NCBI GenBank assembly: GCA_947644195.1
Contig: CANRZB010000006.1
Coordinates: 36,541-100,540 of the forward strand
Length of the DNA: 64,000 nt
Origin: an uncultured Clostridium sp.
GTDB taxonomy: Bacteria > Bacillota > Clostridia > Lachnospirales > Lachnospiraceae
Reading direction: 5' to 3'
Made by a program: the position numbers and the translations under genes. Below the pieces are notes generated by a model. It saw only the letters and a list, made by a program, of their open reading frames with translations. It made no database searches and was not told where the DNA came from. Below, one piece after another: positions 1 to 8,252 of this stretch (the stretch's first letter is position 1; every line of letters starts with the position of its first letter).

Positions 1-402
1 ACTTCTGAAATATAGGTACAAAGATAATTTGTTCGTGCCATAGGGATTATAGGCCCACATTGGGTTGGCAAAAGTAAAACGCTTATTCTTTTTGATATCG
101 GTCAGCATTTTTTCCACTTCCGCCGACTTCTCGACATGGTAGACATCATTCCCCGGACTTAACGCTGTAGTAATGACGTTCTGATCTCCACCGGACAATA
201 TCAATGGACTGATGTCTACCGCCTTGATCTCATCGGTAATTTTAGAGCCGTCTTCTGCGGTCAGATCCCGCTCCTCTTTTAATATCGTCTGCTCCTTTTT
301 CGCTTGTTTTTTCGCCATGTCATTCATCTTCCAAAGCAGCGCTCCCATGGCGACCAACATAACCAAACTGGTAATCAGGATCACACGTAATTTCTTTTTC
401 AT
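1..402 (-). CDS. Aryl-sulfate sulfotransferase-like protein, N-terminal part (cut by window edge)
   Basis: Leftward gene entering from the window edge; 134 codons are visible and the frame is open to base 1. It starts at an ATG at 402 with a GGGGAGG ribosome site about 8 bases upstream. The protein opens with a basic MKKK start and one hydrophobic segment (about residues 6-24), so it is a membrane-anchored or exported protein, followed by a charged linker rich in K and E. Around residues 110-132 is a stretch containing NPMWAYNPYGTN and a LSLYLYF strand, which resembles the N-terminal domain of bacterial aryl-sulfate sulfotransferases (PAPS-independent, moving sulfate between phenolic compounds). 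The catalytic histidine propeller lies outside the window, so the family call rests on this segment only. Confidence 0.5.
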   Translation of the reverse strand, partial: MKKKLRVILITSLVMLVAMGALLWKMNDMAKKQAKKEQTILKEERDLTAEDGSKITDEIKAVDISPLILSGGDQNVITTALSPGNDVYHVEKSAEVEKMLTDIKKNKRFTFANPMWAYNPYGTNKLSLYLYFRS

Positions 403-475
403 CCTATAACCCTCCCCATGTAAGATCTCTATGATTCTCAGGAATTATCTTCCGCAAAATATAATCTATGTTGTA

Positions 476-892
476 TTACCCTACCATATCCTTTAATTTC
501 TGGTATATATCTGGATAATACCGCTTCATCCGAACCGGTTTCATTTTCTGGTCCAAAAAACAATGCCCGCTACGGCCTGTTGTACAAGGAGTTTCTCCGT
601 CTCCCCTGCGAATCTCATAGTCCAGCTCCATCTTGATCCCGTCAAATTTGGTCAACCGTGTCTCTACCACAAAACGATCCCCAAACCGAAGGGGCTGCAA
701 ATAGCGGCAATCCACAAACATAACCGGTACAAATAATCCTGCCCGCTCGATCTCGACATGACTGAGCCCAAGCGCATCCATCATATCCATCCTCGCCTCT
801 TCAAAATAACGTATGTAATTGGAATGATGTACAATCCCCATCTGATCGGTTTCATAATAGTTTACTTTCCGGCTGTAACTGACTGCTTCCAT
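476..892 (-). CDS. YbgC/FadM-type acyl-CoA thioesterase (hotdog fold)
   Basis: A 138-residue protein of typical length for the 4-hydroxybenzoyl-CoA thioesterase/YbgC family, which hydrolyses short or medium acyl-CoA or acyl-ACP in the cytoplasm. The signature is near the N terminus: YYETDQMGIVHHSNYIRYFEEAR (residues 12-34), with the catalytic Asp of the DxMGxVHH motif at about residue 16. The C-terminal half has the paired beta strands of a single hotdog domain. It is monocistronic, with a near-consensus promoter just upstream (938-966). The physiological substrate cannot be told from sequence. Confidence 0.85.
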   Translation of the reverse strand: MEAVSYSRKVNYYETDQMGIVHHSNYIRYFEEARMDMMDALGLSHVEIERAGLFVPVMFVDCRYLQPLRFGDRFVVETRLTKFDGIKMELDYEIRRGDGETPCTTGRSGHCFLDQKMKPVRMKRYYPDIYQKLKDMVG

Positions 893-1456
893 GACAATCC
901 CTCTTTCTGTAACTGAAGAATACAGATTCCGACTGTCATTATAACATATCTTATCCGAAGTGGGAAATTTTTTTCAATGGCTTTTCTGATCTGAGTTTTC
1001 TGACTATTATCCTCATGGAATAATATATCTGTTTTTCAGCAAGTCCACATTCATTGTATTTTCAATGCTTTTCTCTGTCTGGTTCTGTTCTTTTACACCA
1101 CTCTTGACACTAATTTTCCAAACAGGAAGCAGGATCCCCGCTTTTTTCTTTGACTTGGGGCAACAGGAGTGTTATACTGCCTGCATACCCCCATTTACCT
1201 GGTTGACGGGATGCATACCATTCCATGATAGATAAACATTTCCAGACACAGTATCAGGATTGCGATTACAATATCTACCACTTAGTGTCAGAGGAAATTC
1301 GGAATAACCGCTTTTATGAGGCTTATTACTAGTTCTGCTGCCACTTGGCAACAAATTTCCACCAGACAGCAGCAGTTGTACCCATTTGACTGCAACTGCC
1401 AACATATGAATACACACCTACAGCTACATACAATAGCCAAGAAAGGAAGTGTTTCT
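893..1456. other. Intergenic region with a possible gene remnant
   Basis: 564 bases without a confident gene. It contains the thioesterase promoter and a 35-codon plus-strand open frame at 1225-1332 (ATG to TAG) whose composition looks coding (MIDKHFQTQYQDCDYN and onward) but which has no ribosome site and ends abruptly. It may be the tail of a decayed gene. The overlapping minus-strand frame at 1172-1417 has neither a ribosome site nor a recognisable product. Confidence 0.3.
938..966 (-). promoter_or_regulatory. Sigma-A promoter for the thioesterase gene
   Basis: On the minus strand TTCCCA and TATAAT are separated by 17 bases, and a TG one base before the -10 makes it an extended -10 promoter. 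It lies 46 bases upstream of the ATG at 892. Confidence 0.55.
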
Positions 1457-2014
1457 ATGCCAGCATTAGCACAAGAAAAAATCTATACCCTTGACGACAT
1501 TTACGCTCTCCCGGATGGAGAACGTGCAGAACTGATTGACGGACAAATATATATGATGGCACCATCTAGCCGAAAGCATCAAACAATTGCCAGGGAACTT
1601 TTTTCTTCCATAAGTTCCTATATTAAGTCAAAAGGGGGTTCCTGTGAGCCTTTTTTTGCACCTTTTGCCGTATTTCTGAATAATGACAATACAAACTATG
1701 TCGAACCGGACATAGCCGTAATCTGTGATAAATCAAAGCTCACTGACAAAGGCTGCTCCGGTGCGCCAGACTGGATTATAGAAATCGTCTCTCCTAACAG
1801 CAAACGTATGGACTATTTTACTAAACTTTTTAAATACCGCACTGCAGGTGTCAGAGAATACTGGATCGTTGACCCGGAGAAGAACCGTATCCTTGTTTAC
1901 AACTTTGAATCAGAGGATACCGGAGATTATACCTTTACTGATTCTGTAAAGGCTGGCATCTACAATGATCTGCTTATCAACTTTTCGGAAATTGCAGAAA
2001 TCCTGAATAAATAG
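1457..2014 (+). CDS. Uma2 family (DUF820) endonuclease-like protein
   Basis: 185 residues from the ATG at 1457, chosen over upstream in-frame ATGs at 1316 and 1406 because an AAGGAAG ribosome site precedes it by 7 bases. The family has a restriction-endonuclease-like PD-(D/E)xK fold. The expected landmarks are visible: an N-terminal YTLDDIYALPDGERAELIDG, then YVEPDIAVI carrying the acidic residues, PDWIIEIVSP with the E-I-V-S core, and the YWIVDPEKN strand. Uma2 proteins are widespread in cyanobacteria and occur singly in Clostridia; their substrate is unknown. It stands alone here. Confidence 0.8.
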   Translation: MPALAQEKIYTLDDIYALPDGERAELIDGQIYMMAPSSRKHQTIARELFSSISSYIKSKGGSCEPFFAPFAVFLNNDNTNYVEPDIAVICDKSKLTDKGCSGAPDWIIEIVSPNSKRMDYFTKLFKYRTAGVREYWIVDPEKNRILVYNFESEDTGDYTFTDSVKAGIYNDLLINFSEIAEILNK

Positions 2015-2100
2015 CCAATCACAACCACCGGTTTATTTTTTACTTCGCTACATTTCTCTGTTGAGAAATTTCGCTTGCAAAATAGGTCAAAAGACCTAAC

Positions 2101-2135
2101 AAAAAAAAGGCATATGCCCTGCTGCATATGCCTTT
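2101..2135 (-). terminator. Rho-independent terminator, leftward
   Basis: Perfect 11-bp inverted repeat (AAAGGCATATG, arms 2106-2116 and 2125-2135) with an 8-base loop. On the minus strand it is followed by a run of eight T. The orientation suits leftward transcripts, so coaE mRNA may run antisense through the SpoIIM-like gene before stopping here. Confidence 0.7.
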
Positions 2136-2273
2136 CACTGTCTATCATAATAATAAAACTGACTTTTTTTACTTTCAAATCAATACATATTATCCTCGTC
2201 GTCTCTAATCATATTTTCCCGGATTGTCCCATATACTTGGTATTGAAACGCACTTCCCCGAGAGGAGAACTCT

Positions 2274-2867
2274 TTGAAATCCTATTTCATTCGCTATCAA
2301 AAACAGCCGACAGACAATGCCCGGTCCATCGTCAGCAGCGTCCTTCTCTATCTGGCAGGCCTGTTGATTGGTTTTCTGTGCGGACAGTTGTTACGCAACA
2401 GTCTATTTCACACGGTCAAAGACACCTATGAAGGACTTTTGGCCGGCATTTCCACTACCAAAATTCAATTTTTCCCCTTGTTTCTGCTCTGTCTTAAACA
2501 GCAAGGCAAAGACTTTCTGCTGCTGCTCTTTTTTTCATGTACCAATGTCTGGCTGCTCTATCTCAGCGGCTATCTGCTATACCGGGGCTTTACCGGGGGG
2601 CTGCTGCTACTCTTTTGCACTATGATGCACGGGGTCAGCGGAATCTGGGGATTCTTTTGCTTCCTGATGCCACAGGCAATCCTCTATATCCCGGTCTATC
2701 TTTGTCTAATCCACAAACTGCACGCCACACGGGATGGCAATCAAAAAGGAATCCCCTTCCTACACGAGATTCCTTCGATATTACTGTTATTATTATTCCT
2801 GGTGGCCGGCTGTGTTTTGGAGAGCACTCTAAACCTGCCGCTCCTGCGATGGTATCATGGTCTCTAA
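2274..2867 (+). CDS. Stage II sporulation protein M (SpoIIM)-like membrane protein
   Basis: 197 residues starting at TTG, supported by an AGGAG site about 7 bases upstream. Five or so hydrophobic segments are visible, with a conserved SpoIIM/DUF95-like block in the middle (LYRGFTGGLLLLF, then GIWGFFCFLMPQAILYIPVYL) and the closing CVLESTLNLPLL. SpoIIM in Bacillus works with SpoIID and SpoIIP to drive membrane migration during engulfment of the forespore. The gene converges on coaE and their 3' ends overlap by 39 bases. The family match is by pattern rather than high identity, so a relative outside sporulation is possible. Confidence 0.65.
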   Translation: MKSYFIRYQKQPTDNARSIVSSVLLYLAGLLIGFLCGQLLRNSLFHTVKDTYEGLLAGISTTKIQFFPLFLLCLKQQGKDFLLLLFFSCTNVWLLYLSGYLLYRGFTGGLLLLFCTMMHGVSGIWGFFCFLMPQAILYIPVYLCLIHKLHATRDGNQKGIPFLHEIPSILLLLLFLVAGCVLESTLNLPLLRWYHGL

Positions 2868-3428
2868 CATTTGATCCAGCAGTCGTTTCTCTCCGGCATT
2901 ATCTATCACACGGTCAGCCCTCTCCCGAAAGAAAGCATCGGGACGCTGCTTTGCCATAATCGCATGGGATTTTTCTTCGCTGTATCCCCGGTCTTCCATC
3001 AAACGCCGGATACGAATTTCCTCGGGTACAGAAACGTACCAGACTTCATCGCACAATGCATCACAGCCTGTCTCATACAAAATTGCATTTTCTAACAAAA
3101 GGATACCGCCCCGGTCCCGTCTTTGTTCAATATAATCTATGAGGTACGCCTTAACAACCGGATGGACAATCTCATTCATGGCGGTTAGCGCCTCTGGATC
3201 ATGAAAAATAATCTCTGCCAGACGCTGTCGATCCAGCGTCCCATCCTGCCCAACCACAGACTCCCCAAAACGGGATACAATCTGTGCGAAACTGTCTGTC
3301 CCTGGCTCCATTGCCACATGCCCTAACTCATCCGCAATCAGCAGTTCCACACCAAAACGCTCCTGCAGCCTGCGCGCCACATAAGATTTTCCACTGCCTA
3401 CCCCGCCAGTTAGACCGATTACTCGCAT
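2829..3428 (-). CDS. coaE: Dephospho-CoA kinase
   Basis: 199 residues; start set at MRVIGLTGG (3428) because GGGAG lies just upstream. The last enzyme of coenzyme A synthesis, it phosphorylates the 3'-OH of the ribose of dephospho-CoA using ATP. The P-loop GGVGSGKS is at residues 8-15, the ADELGH segment near residue 32 provides the catalytic Asp, and the LID region (RLMEDRGYSEE) and C-terminal DRVIDNAG are present. It lies 90 bases downstream of polA, a common Clostridia order, and probably shares its transcript. Its 3' end overlaps the opposing SpoIIM-like gene. Confidence 0.95.
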   Translation of the reverse strand: MRVIGLTGGVGSGKSYVARRLQERFGVELLIADELGHVAMEPGTDSFAQIVSRFGESVVGQDGTLDRQRLAEIIFHDPEALTAMNEIVHPVVKAYLIDYIEQRRDRGGILLLENAILYETGCDALCDEVWYVSVPEEIRIRRLMEDRGYSEEKSHAIMAKQRPDAFFRERADRVIDNAGEKRLLDQMLETMIPSQERQV

Positions 3429-3518
3429 GTCAGTTCTCCCTTTCATTGTCCTGCACTGTTTTACCGGATCTCCATTCCGGCTTCATCCTGGTCTCCGTAC
3501 CAAATGTACAAACACCCA

Positions 3519-6497
3519 TCAATGGGCCTCATACCAATTTTCGCCCTCCTCCATACCAATTTCCAGAGGAACCTGCAATTCTGCGGCCGCTGGCATTTCC
3601 GCCTCCAAAATCTTCCTTACGGCTTCTCGTTCTTCCATCGGCGTTTCAATTAACAATTCATCATGCACCTGCAGCACGATCCTAGCCTGAAGCCCCTCAC
3701 GCCGCAAGGCTTCCGCAACCCGGATCATGGCAATCTTGATGATGTCGGCTGCCGTCCCCTGGATCGGTGAATTCATGGCAATCCGCTCCCCAAAAGAGCG
3801 CTGCATAAAATTACTCGAAGCTAGCTCCGGCACAGGCCGCCTGCGCCCAAACATGGTCTCTGCATAACCTTTTTCCTTGGCAGACGCCACCAGTCCGTCT
3901 AAATATTCTTTGATCGCCGGATAACTGGCAAAATATTGCTCAATAATTTCCTCCGCTTCTTTTCTGCTGATATTCAGATCCTGTGACAGACCAAAGGCAC
4001 TAATCCCATAGACAATCCCGAAATTTACAGCTTTGGCATTTCGCCTCTGCAAATCCGTTACCTCATCAAATGGGGTGTGGAATACATTCGCTGCTGTACT
4101 CCGATGAATATCTTTCCCCTCCTGGTATGCACGCATCAACTCCTCATCTCCGGACAGATGTGCTAATACCCGTAGCTCAATCTGAGAGTAGTCCGCATCA
4201 ATAAATACGCAGCCTTCCCGTGGCTGAAACACCTTGCGGAGCTGTCTGCCCAGCTCCATGCGGATCGGAATATTCTGCAAATTTGGATCGGTGCTGCTGA
4301 TCCGTCCCGTCGCCGTGATCGTCTGGTGAAATTTGCCATGGATGCGTTGATCTTTCTCGATATACACCGGCAAGCCATCCGCATACGTAGATTTTAGCTT
4401 GCTTACCTGACGATAATCCAGAATTTTATCAATAATGGGATCTTCGGTGCGCAGTTTTTCTAAAATATCAGCGGAAGTAGAATATCCTGTCTTGGTTTTT
4501 TTGGCAAAAGGCAGTTTCATTTTCTCAAATAGAATGACGCCCAGTTGCTTCGGGGAATTGATATTAAATTCCTCTCCTGCCAGATCATAGATATCGGTCT
4601 CCAACTCCGCGATACGCTGTCCGAGCAGCTCCGACATATCTGTCAGGGTCTGCCGGTCCGCCTGGACGCCAATCCGCTCCATCTCATAGAGATAATAAGC
4701 CGTCGGCATTTCTACCTCCTGCAGTAACTGATCCATCCCTTGCTGCTCTAATTCCTGCCGCATTTTTTCCCATGCCATACAAGGAACACAAGACTGATAC
4801 GCAAAATAATCCAAAAGCCTGTCTGTACCCTGGCCATCCTCTGCCCCAGCGTTTGCTGCAGTCCCTCCTTCTGGCTGGTCGCCATCCACATCAGCTCTTC
4901 CGGCAGCCTCTCCTGCTATCTCTGCTTTCCAGTTGCTGGTCAGACCGGCTTCCGTCTCCTGTAATATCTCTGACAGCTTTGCCTTGCCAAACATTTCCTG
5001 ATAGGACGGAAGGGTCAGCCCCAGATAATCTCGCGCAATATCCTCTGCCTGATACGTATCCTTTAACGGATTTAACAGATAGGCTGCAATTTCCAGATCC
5101 CACACCTGATGAAACAGCTTCTGCCGTTCCTCTGCCGTGTTGTCCGCAAAGCCCTGCTGCCTGGCAGCCTCTTTCCCTGCCACTCTCTGCTCTATCGGCG
5201 TCGTCAGGTGCAGGTTATTCTTCCAGTCCAACATAGCAATGGCCGGCACTGCTTCAGCCACTGTGTGATAGGCTTTCAACAATTCCCCGGAAGATATTTT
5301 TTCGGAGATTCGTACACATGCAGTCTCCATCTTCTCCCCGGATGGATAGGTCAGCGACAGACCCGCGAAGCGGTACTCCGGCTCCCCGGTTTCTTCTGTC
5401 AAGGTAATGTCTCCATCCTCTCCATCAAATACCAGGCTCATCTGCCCTCCGGTCTTTTTCGTTTTTCCCCGTTTCACCGTTCCCGCATTGATCCATTCCT
5501 CTCCGACAAATGCCACGCCTGCTGCCTGCGGTTTCGTGCGTACCAGCTCCCGGACAAAACGATCTAACTCTCTCGGATCCATAATCCAGCGGTAACCTGA
5601 TAATTTAGCCGCCCCCTGCTCTCTGGCAGACGGATCAAAATGCTTCAAAAGGGATTTTAATTCCAAACGCTTAACCCACTCAAATGCCTCTGGGGTAAAC
5701 AGGTCTCCCAGTTTTGCTTCCTCGAACCGGTATCCCAGCTCACAGTCTGTTCGAATCGTCGCCAGGTCTTTGCTTAACCGCGCCAGTTCTTCATTCGCCC
5801 GCAACAATTCCCTAGCGCGTTTTGGCTCAACTTCTTCAATATGGGCATAGGCTTCCTCCACAGTTGGAAATGCTGTTAAAATCTTTACCGCGGTTTTCTC
5901 CCCTACCCCCGGTACTCCCGGTATATTATCGGAACTATCCCCCATCAATCCTTTTAAGTCCACGATTTGAGAAGGTGTCAGGCCATATTTATCCACGACT
6001 TCCTGCGTATGGTAATTTTCGATCTCCGTACCACCTCGTTTAGTTTTCGGAATCCGAATCAAAATATTCTCTGTGGCAAGCTGCAGCAAATCCCGGTCAC
6101 CAGATACCAGGGATACCTCCATCCCGTCCCGTTCTGCCTGTCTGGCAATCGTCCCCAGAATATCATCCGCCTCCAGACCACCCTGTTTTACGATGCGCAC
6201 CCCCATGGCCTGCAACACATCCTGAATGAGCGGCACCTGCTCCCTCAACTCATCTGGCATCTTTTTACGGGTGCCCTTATATTCCTGGTACATTTCATGC
6301 CGAAACGTAGGCTGATGCTCGTCAAACGCCACGGTCAGATAGTCCGGCTTTTCTTCCTCCAGAATTTTAAGCATAATATTTAAAAAACCATAGACCGCAT
6401 TGGTATGCAGCCCCTCCGAATTCGAGAGATCCGGCAGGCCGTAAAAAGCCCGGTTCAAGATACTGTGCCCATCAATCAATACAATCTTTTTCTTCAT
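3519..6497 (-). CDS. polA: DNA polymerase I
   Basis: 992 residues from the ATG at 6497, preceded by GGAGGAATAGGA; the longer open frame lacks a ribosome site. Domains in order: 5'-3' flap nuclease (about 1-290, VLIDGHSILNRAFYG and the VSGDRDLLQ and DSSDNIPGVPG motifs), a 3'-5' exonuclease-like domain (about 310-590), and the family A polymerase (about 600-992). Polymerase motif A DYSQIELR is near 769, motif B RRNAKAVNFGIVYG near 818, motif C QVHDELLIE at 943-951. The exonuclease-like domain lacks a recognisable DxE motif, as in Bacillus enzymes without proofreading, and carries a Gly/Ala/Glu/Asp-rich insert before the polymerase, which explains the length above the usual 880. Confidence 0.96.
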   Translation of the reverse strand: MKKKIVLIDGHSILNRAFYGLPDLSNSEGLHTNAVYGFLNIMLKILEEEKPDYLTVAFDEHQPTFRHEMYQEYKGTRKKMPDELREQVPLIQDVLQAMGVRIVKQGGLEADDILGTIARQAERDGMEVSLVSGDRDLLQLATENILIRIPKTKRGGTEIENYHTQEVVDKYGLTPSQIVDLKGLMGDSSDNIPGVPGVGEKTAVKILTAFPTVEEAYAHIEEVEPKRARELLRANEELARLSKDLATIRTDCELGYRFEEAKLGDLFTPEAFEWVKRLELKSLLKHFDPSAREQGAAKLSGYRWIMDPRELDRFVRELVRTKPQAAGVAFVGEEWINAGTVKRGKTKKTGGQMSLVFDGEDGDITLTEETGEPEYRFAGLSLTYPSGEKMETACVRISEKISSGELLKAYHTVAEAVPAIAMLDWKNNLHLTTPIEQRVAGKEAARQQGFADNTAEERQKLFHQVWDLEIAAYLLNPLKDTYQAEDIARDYLGLTLPSYQEMFGKAKLSEILQETEAGLTSNWKAEIAGEAAGRADVDGDQPEGGTAANAGAEDGQGTDRLLDYFAYQSCVPCMAWEKMRQELEQQGMDQLLQEVEMPTAYYLYEMERIGVQADRQTLTDMSELLGQRIAELETDIYDLAGEEFNINSPKQLGVILFEKMKLPFAKKTKTGYSTSADILEKLRTEDPIIDKILDYRQVSKLKSTYADGLPVYIEKDQRIHGKFHQTITATGRISSTDPNLQNIPIRMELGRQLRKVFQPREGCVFIDADYSQIELRVLAHLSGDEELMRAYQEGKDIHRSTAANVFHTPFDEVTDLQRRNAKAVNFGIVYGISAFGLSQDLNISRKEAEEIIEQYFASYPAIKEYLDGLVASAKEKGYAETMFGRRRPVPELASSNFMQRSFGERIAMNSPIQGTAADIIKIAMIRVAEALRREGLQARIVLQVHDELLIETPMEEREAVRKILEAEMPAAAELQVPLEIGMEEGENWYEAH

Positions 6498-6534
6498 TCC
6501 TATTCCTCCAAAATAAAAAGATCGAACCGGCAGG

Positions 6535-6840
6535 CTAAAGAAACCAGACCGCCCCGATACACAACAGCACAAACACCATGATCTTAGCCACCAGAATGAG
6601 CTTGTATTTCAGCAGATAATCCTCTGCCGACTGCAATTTCTGCCAGGCATCAAAATTAAACGCCTCTGCATTTTCCCCTTCCAGATACCTCATTCCAGCA
6701 ATCATTGTATAGTATACATCATATTCCTCCCTGCAATTCTCACAGAGATCCATATGTTTCAAAAAGGCTTCCAAATCCCGGACAGCCAGTTTATCGTCAA
6801 TAAAAGGTATGATTGATTTCTGTGCCTCCCGACAATCCAT
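6535..6840 (-). CDS. Zinc-finger (zf-HC2) anti-sigma-like membrane protein
   Basis: 101 residues from MDCREAQKS (6840) with GGAGG upstream; the longer frame would run into the tRNA gene. An N-terminal Cys, then HMDLCENCREEY around residues 31-42, form the H-x3-C-x2-C zinc site of anti-sigma factor domains. A single C-terminal hydrophobic segment (LILVAKIMVFVLLCIG) anchors it in the membrane with almost no extracellular tail. No sigma factor gene is adjacent; it lies 37 bases before polA. It may therefore act on a distant partner or be a scaffold rather than a true anti-sigma factor. Confidence 0.65.
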   Translation of the reverse strand: MDCREAQKSIIPFIDDKLAVRDLEAFLKHMDLCENCREEYDVYYTMIAGMRYLEGENAEAFNFDAWQKLQSAEDYLLKYKLILVAKIMVFVLLCIGAVWFL

Positions 6841-6875
6841 ACGAACGCCTCCAAACCAAATGTATTTAAAGAAGA

Positions 6876-6901
6876 AAAAGGAAACCTCTTGGCTTCCTTT
6901 T
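6876..6901 (-). terminator. Terminator after tRNA-Leu
   Basis: On the minus strand an 11-bp stem (one G-U pair) with loop AAGA, followed by a pyrimidine-rich TCTTCTTT tail. It sits between the tRNA and the zinc-finger gene, so transcripts of polA and its upstream neighbour either read through or start between here and 6840. Confidence 0.55.
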
Positions 6902-6904
6902 CTA

Positions 6905-6987
6905 TGCACCAGGAGGGATTTGAACCCTCACGGGGTCACCCCCGACGGATTTTGAGTCCGTTGCGTCTGCCGTTCCGCCACTAGTGC
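6905..6987 (-). tRNA. tRNA-Leu (anticodon CAA)
   Basis: Read on the minus strand: acceptor 5' GCACTAG pairs with 3' CTGGTGC (one G-U), followed by discriminator A at 6905. The anticodon stem ACGGA/TCCGT encloses loop CTCAAAA, so the anticodon is CAA, decoding UUG. A long variable arm (CGGGGGTGACCCCG) identifies a class II tRNA, and the T arm has GGTTCAAATCC. CCA is not encoded. Confidence 0.93.
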
Positions 6988-7012
6988 CCGCTGCGTTGTC
7001 ACAACGAAAGTT

Positions 7013-7041
7013 ATTGTATCATTGATCTACAGATTTGTCAA
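7013..7041 (-). promoter_or_regulatory. Sigma-A promoter of tRNA-Leu
   Basis: Minus strand TTGACA, 17-base spacer, TACAAT. The -10 ends 26 bases before the tRNA. The -35 lies inside the 3' end of the upstream GtrB-like gene. Confidence 0.7.
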
Positions 7042-7981
7042 ATGTTTTCTCACTGATAATGAAGCGCGGACGCTCTTTGACTTCCATATAGATCTTACCG
7101 ATGTATTCTCCCAGGACGCCCAGGCAGATCAACTGTACCCCACTAACCATACAGATAATGCAGGTCATACTGGTCCAACCCGGTACCACCTTACCGATAA
7201 TTGCGGAGATGACCGCCCAAATCACCCCGATAAAACTCAAAAATGCCACAAAACAACCAAAAACAATAATCATGCGGAGCGGCTTGGTACTGAGGCTGGT
7301 AATCCCATCAAACGCCAGGGACAGCATTTTATGCAGAGGATAATGGCTCTCCCCCGCCAAACGCTCATTACGTTTATAATATACACTCGTACTTTTAAAA
7401 CCGACCAGTGGAATCATCCCACGCAGAAACAGGTTTACTTCTTTAAAATTTTGAAATTCCCGTAATACTCTGGTCGAGATCAGACGGTAATCGGCATGGT
7501 TAAAGACCACATCTGCCCCCATCCAATGTAGTAATTTATAAAAAGATTCCGCAGTAAAACGCTTGAAAAAAGTATCGGTGTCCCGGTTGTTGCGGACACC
7601 ATACACTACCTCACAGCCATCGTGATACGCATCCACCATTTCTTCCATTGCGCTGATGTCATCCTGCCCGTCACAGTCAATGGAAATCGTGATATCTGCA
7701 ACATCCACTGCCTCCATCAGGCCGGCTAACACGGTACTCTGATGTCCCCGATTTCTGCTCTGGCTGATTCCAATAAAATGCGGGTCTGCTTCAGCAAGCT
7801 CCTGAATAATCTCCCAGGTACGATCTTTGCTTCCGTCATTCACAAATAAAATCCTGCTTTCATCCGATATCTTTTCCTTTTGAATCAGATCCTGTAACTC
7901 CTCCAAAAACATCGGGGAAGTAATTGGTAATACCGATTCCTCATTATAGCATGGAATTACAATCCATAGTATTTCTGCCAT
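7019..7981 (-). CDS. GtrB/DPM1-like polyprenyl-phosphate glycosyltransferase (GT2, two TM)
   Basis: 320 residues. Start placed at MAEILWIVIPCYNEE (7981) because GGAGG precedes it by 6 bases; the upstream ATGs abut or precede that site. The GT-A domain has VIPCYNEE at the N terminus, FVNDGSKDRT, ISIDCDGQDD (metal-binding DxD-like) and the NHADYRL acceptor motif, followed by two C-terminal membrane helices (about 220-285). Family members such as GtrB and CsbB load a sugar onto undecaprenyl phosphate on the inner membrane face. With the YfhO-like and GtrA-like proteins nearby it could form a three-part envelope glycosylation system, as described for CsbB/YfhO/GtcA in Bacillus. Confidence 0.85.
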   Translation of the reverse strand: MAEILWIVIPCYNEESVLPITSPMFLEELQDLIQKEKISDESRILFVNDGSKDRTWEIIQELAEADPHFIGISQSRNRGHQSTVLAGLMEAVDVADITISIDCDGQDDISAMEEMVDAYHDGCEVVYGVRNNRDTDTFFKRFTAESFYKLLHWMGADVVFNHADYRLISTRVLREFQNFKEVNLFLRGMIPLVGFKSTSVYYKRNERLAGESHYPLHKMLSLAFDGITSLSTKPLRMIIVFGCFVAFLSFIGVIWAVISAIIGKVVPGWTSMTCIICMVSGVQLICLGVLGEYIGKIYMEVKERPRFIISEKTFDKSVDQ

Positions 7982-8048
7982 TTTCATCCTCCATTCTGTA
8001 TCTCCGAACATTTCCGGTACAGCGAAAACAAAGTTGTCTCATAATGGT

Positions 8049-8077
8049 ATCATAACGAATCCCTGGAAACAAGTCAA
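8049..8077 (-). promoter_or_regulatory. Sigma-A promoter of the GtrB-like gene
   Basis: Minus strand TTGACT, 17 bases, TATGAT. The 5' leader to the ATG at 7981 is about 60 bases. Confidence 0.6.
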
Positions 8078-8123
8078 CCGCCAGAAAATATTACTATGTT
8101 TTTGGAAACAAAAGGCATTTCTG

Positions 8124-8152
8124 TTGCTTTTTACTTTTGCTTTTGCTACACT
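8124..8152 (+). promoter_or_regulatory. Possible promoter of the rightward glycosyltransferase
   Basis: Plus strand TTGCTT, 17 bases, TACACT, about 100 bases before the ATG at 8253. It is weaker than the divergent promoter at 8049-8077. Confidence 0.35.
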
Positions 8153-8252
8153 AATCACAAAATTAATAACATCCTGTTGCCACTGGGAAATCCTTTTCCC
8201 GAAAAAGTCTGGCAACAGCGAAATCATAGTAACACCCACATGGAGGAATCGC

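Noticed and set aside
1172..1417. 81-codon minus-strand open frame
   Set aside because: No ribosome site, odd composition, overlaps a more coding-like plus-strand frame.
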